Positions 33,582 to 35,159 of a DNA stretch of 35,159 nt are shown in pieces; the stretch's first letter is position 1; each line of letters starts with the position of its first letter. Origin of the DNA: Sphingomonas sp. (GTDB lineage: Bacteria > Pseudomonadota > Alphaproteobacteria > Sphingomonadales > Sphingomonadaceae); NCBI GenBank assembly GCA_013812805.1, contig JACCSV010000225.1, positions 1 through 35,159 of the forward strand, read 5' to 3'. Under the pieces are notes generated by a model, which worked only from the letters and a program-made list of their open reading frames with translations, made no database searches and was not told the origin of the DNA. A program made the position numbers and the translations under genes.

Positions 33582-34210
33582 CAGCGCGCGACCGCGGCGA
33601 CGAACGCGCGCGCCTTGTCCAGCGTTTCCGCTGCGCTCTGCCCCGGCTTGTAGAGCCCGCCCCCAAGGCCGAACCCGTTCGCCCCGGCATCAAGCCAAAC
33701 GTTGACGGTGTCAGGCGTGACCCCGCCAACGACGAGCAGCCGCACCGCCTTCGGAAGCACGGCGCGGATCGCCTTCACCACCTGCGGCGAAGCGGCCTCG
33801 GCCGGGAACAGCTTGAGCGCATGGGCACCACTTTCAATCGCGGAAAACGCTTCGCTGGGCGTGAATATGCCCGGGCTGGAGACCATCCCGGCCTCCACCG
33901 TCGCCCGAATGACTGCTGGGTTCGCGTTAGGGGACACAACCAGCCGGCCGCCCGCATCTCTGACCCGCGCGACATCGTCGGCCCGAAGCACCGTACCGGC
34001 GCCGATCAGCGCGTCCTCGCCGAACCGCTCCGCCAGCCGCTCGATGCTCGCCAGCGGCTCGGGAGAATTGAGCGGCACTTCGATAATTCGAATCCCGCCT
34101 TCGATCAGCGCTTCGCCGATCGCCACCGCTTCGCCGGGCGTGACCCCGCGGATGATCGCCACCAGCGGGCACTGTTCGAAACAGCGGTCGAACATCTCCG
34201 TTGCGCTCAT
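33581..34210 (-). CDS. dgoA: 2-dehydro-3-deoxy-6-phosphogalactonate (KDPGal) aldolase
   Basis: 209 residues of the KDPG/KDPGal aldolase family. Glu44 (RIIEVPLNSP) and the Schiff-base Lys133 (LKLFPAEA) are intact, with GAGTVL and VGGVTPDTVNVWLDAGA as in the DgoA branch. It splits KDPGal into pyruvate and glyceraldehyde 3-phosphate, the last step of the De Ley-Doudoroff route. The PLNSPEPLASIE wording and the DgoK neighbour favour KDPGal over KDPG. The ATG overlaps the dgoK stop by 4 nt (ATGA). The stop overlaps the dehydrogenase start. Specificity between KDPG and KDPGal would need assay. Confidence 0.9.
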   Translation of the reverse strand: MSATEMFDRCFEQCPLVAIIRGVTPGEAVAIGEALIEGGIRIIEVPLNSPEPLASIERLAERFGEDALIGAGTVLRADDVARVRDAGGRLVVSPNANPAVIRATVEAGMVSSPGIFTPSEAFSAIESGAHALKLFPAEAASPQVVKAIRAVLPKAVRLLVVGGVTPDTVNVWLDAGANGFGLGGGLYKPGQSAAETLDKARAFVAAVAR

Positions 34211-35103
34211 TCGATCAGCTCCACGATCTTGCGCGCACCGGCGAGGAACGCCTGCTCGCCGTTGATTTCCACAGCCTCAACCCCGTCCTCCTTCAGCGCC
34301 GCCGCATACAGTTCCGTCAGCTCGGGGCGGCCCATCACCACCACCGGCAAGTTCGACCGTTGCTCGAGCCCGACTCGAAGATCGTGCCCAATCAGGAGCC
34401 CGCTGACGAACGGCCCGGCGTCTTCGGCGCGGCCTCGGCCGAGCAGGACCCGGGCGCGGGTTTCGAACAGCTCGGCGGTCAGCGCCGCGCCGGCCAGGCC
34501 CTTGCGGACACCTTCCCGGAACGCCTCGTTCGGCTCGACATCCGCCTGCAGCAATTCGGACAATATGCTCTTGTCGCGCAGCAGGTTGAACAGCTCGCCG
34601 GTCATCACCGTCCGAAACGTACGGATACGCCCGCCGCGCAGCTCAATCCACTTGTTGTGGGTGCCGGGGTGGCAGACCAGGCAATCGGGCGGGATGTCCT
34701 CGGCCGCCGCAGCGCCGAGGATCTGCACTTCCTCGCCGCGCATCACGTCTGCGCGCTCGTCCAGGTAGGCGACTCCTGGAACCAGCGCTGCCGAGCGGTC
34801 CGGCGACCACACCAGCCGTTGCGCCAGATCGTCGAGTCCCGCGGGACAATGAGCATAGGGCACTTCGATCCAGCCGCGGTTGGAGCCTACCATTCCGGCG
34901 AGCAGCATCGGCTTGTCGCCCAGCCGCTGGCGAATCTCGCCGACTGCCGCCTCGAACCCGCCAACCGGCACCGACAGAACACCCTGGTCGTCCTCGAACT
35001 CGCTCGAGCAGCGGCCATCGCTATCGATCACGTAGGCGCGACGGTTCGTCGTCCCCCAATCGACGGCAATGAAACCCTCAGCCCAGCGCATGCGTCCGCC
35101 CAT
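34207..35103 (-). CDS. dgoK: 2-dehydro-3-deoxygalactonokinase
   Basis: 298 residues of the DgoK family. It phosphorylates 2-keto-3-deoxygalactonate with ATP to give KDPGal. The N-terminal phosphate-binding motif VDWGTTNRRAY, the AGMVGSNRGWIEVPY block, FVCHPGTHNKWI-like LVCHPGTHNKWIEL and TFRTVMTGELF are all family segments. The start is ATG 35103 or ATG 35091; the conserved domain begins at FIAVDWG (residue 11). The in-frame reading stays open to the right edge, but the upstream residues look unrelated to the family. First gene of a dgoK-dgoA-dehydrogenase operon; no regulator or transporter for it is in view. Confidence 0.92.
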   Translation of the reverse strand: MGGRMRWAEGFIAVDWGTTNRRAYVIDSDGRCSSEFEDDQGVLSVPVGGFEAAVGEIRQRLGDKPMLLAGMVGSNRGWIEVPYAHCPAGLDDLAQRLVWSPDRSAALVPGVAYLDERADVMRGEEVQILGAAAAEDIPPDCLVCHPGTHNKWIELRGGRIRTFRTVMTGELFNLLRDKSILSELLQADVEPNEAFREGVRKGLAGAALTAELFETRARVLLGRGRAEDAGPFVSGLLIGHDLRVGLEQRSNLPVVVMGRPELTELYAAALKEDGVEAVEINGEQAFLAGARKIVELIE

Positions 35104-35129
35104 TGCCCCAAAACCCGCGGGAGTGCGAC

Positions 35130-35159
35130 ATGGCTCCGCGGTTTCCTTTTGCGCCGGTC
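35130..35159 (+). CDS. Possible start of a divergent gene, truncated by window edge
   Basis: ATG at 35130 has GGGAG 6 nt upstream and reads ten sense codons (MAPRFPFAPV) to the edge. This is an unusually good Shine-Dalgarno for this window and would make a gene divergent from dgoK with 26 bp between starts. Ten codons say nothing about function, and chance is possible. Confidence 0.3.
   Translation, partial: MAPRFPFAPV

Overview
The window is a GC-rich, densely packed bacterial chromosome segment. Gene content and style point to an alphaproteobacterium, most likely of the order Sphingomonadales. The clues are a class I lysyl-tRNA synthetase, an alpha-type SspB adaptor just upstream of fumC, RcnB-family and DUF2585 proteins, a MerR gene at the left edge, and GTG/TTG starts with sparse Shine-Dalgarno signals. 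I see no phage, insertion sequence, CRISPR array, rRNA or tRNA. It reads as ordinary core chromosome, and I do not claim a wholly new system.

Layout. 1-5005: end of a MerR-type regulator, then a leftward helicase (DinG/YoaA type) overlapping a SixA-like phosphatase, and divergently lysK. 5006-9031: a leftward secreted S41 peptidase, an Lrp/AsnC regulator divergent from it with a palindromic site at its start, an Arg-rich RcnB-family protein and a lipoprotein L,D-transpeptidase. 9132-16258: a GGDEF-EAL protein and an M1 metallopeptidase lipoprotein (both leftward), then a rightward set of histidine kinase, LytTR regulator and PEP mutase/isocitrate lyase-family enzyme joined by 1-nt stop/start overlaps. 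16255-19599: a two-gene ABC exporter (leftward) and queG (rightward), separated by a leader with a long hairpin and a dispersed-repeat-like element.

19563-25446: a small lipoprotein, a PfkB sugar/nucleoside kinase, a good bidirectional terminator, an APC amino acid permease, a HIT hydrolase, sspB-fumC (4-nt overlap) and another lipoprotein. 25450-26621: a PagL-like outer-membrane deacylase whose ribosome-binding site lies in an inverted repeat, and a DUF2585 membrane protein. 26757-31769: acnA with a GFA-family zinc protein and a small membrane protein, YgfZ, and pyrC. 31774-35159: a Crp/Fnr regulator, then a leftward dgoK-dgoA-galactose dehydrogenase operon of the De Ley-Doudoroff galactose route, and possibly the first codons of a divergent gene at the right edge.

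The recurring theme is compaction. Most convergent gene pairs end within 4 nt of each other or overlap, and most co-directional pairs overlap by 1 or 4 nt. The points most worth following are the possible RBS-masking hairpin of the PagL-like gene, the queG/ABC leader (hairpin plus possible ACG start), the kinase-regulator-enzyme operon, and the palindrome at the Lrp-type gene. No gap exceeds about 135 bp, so there is no long gene-free stretch.
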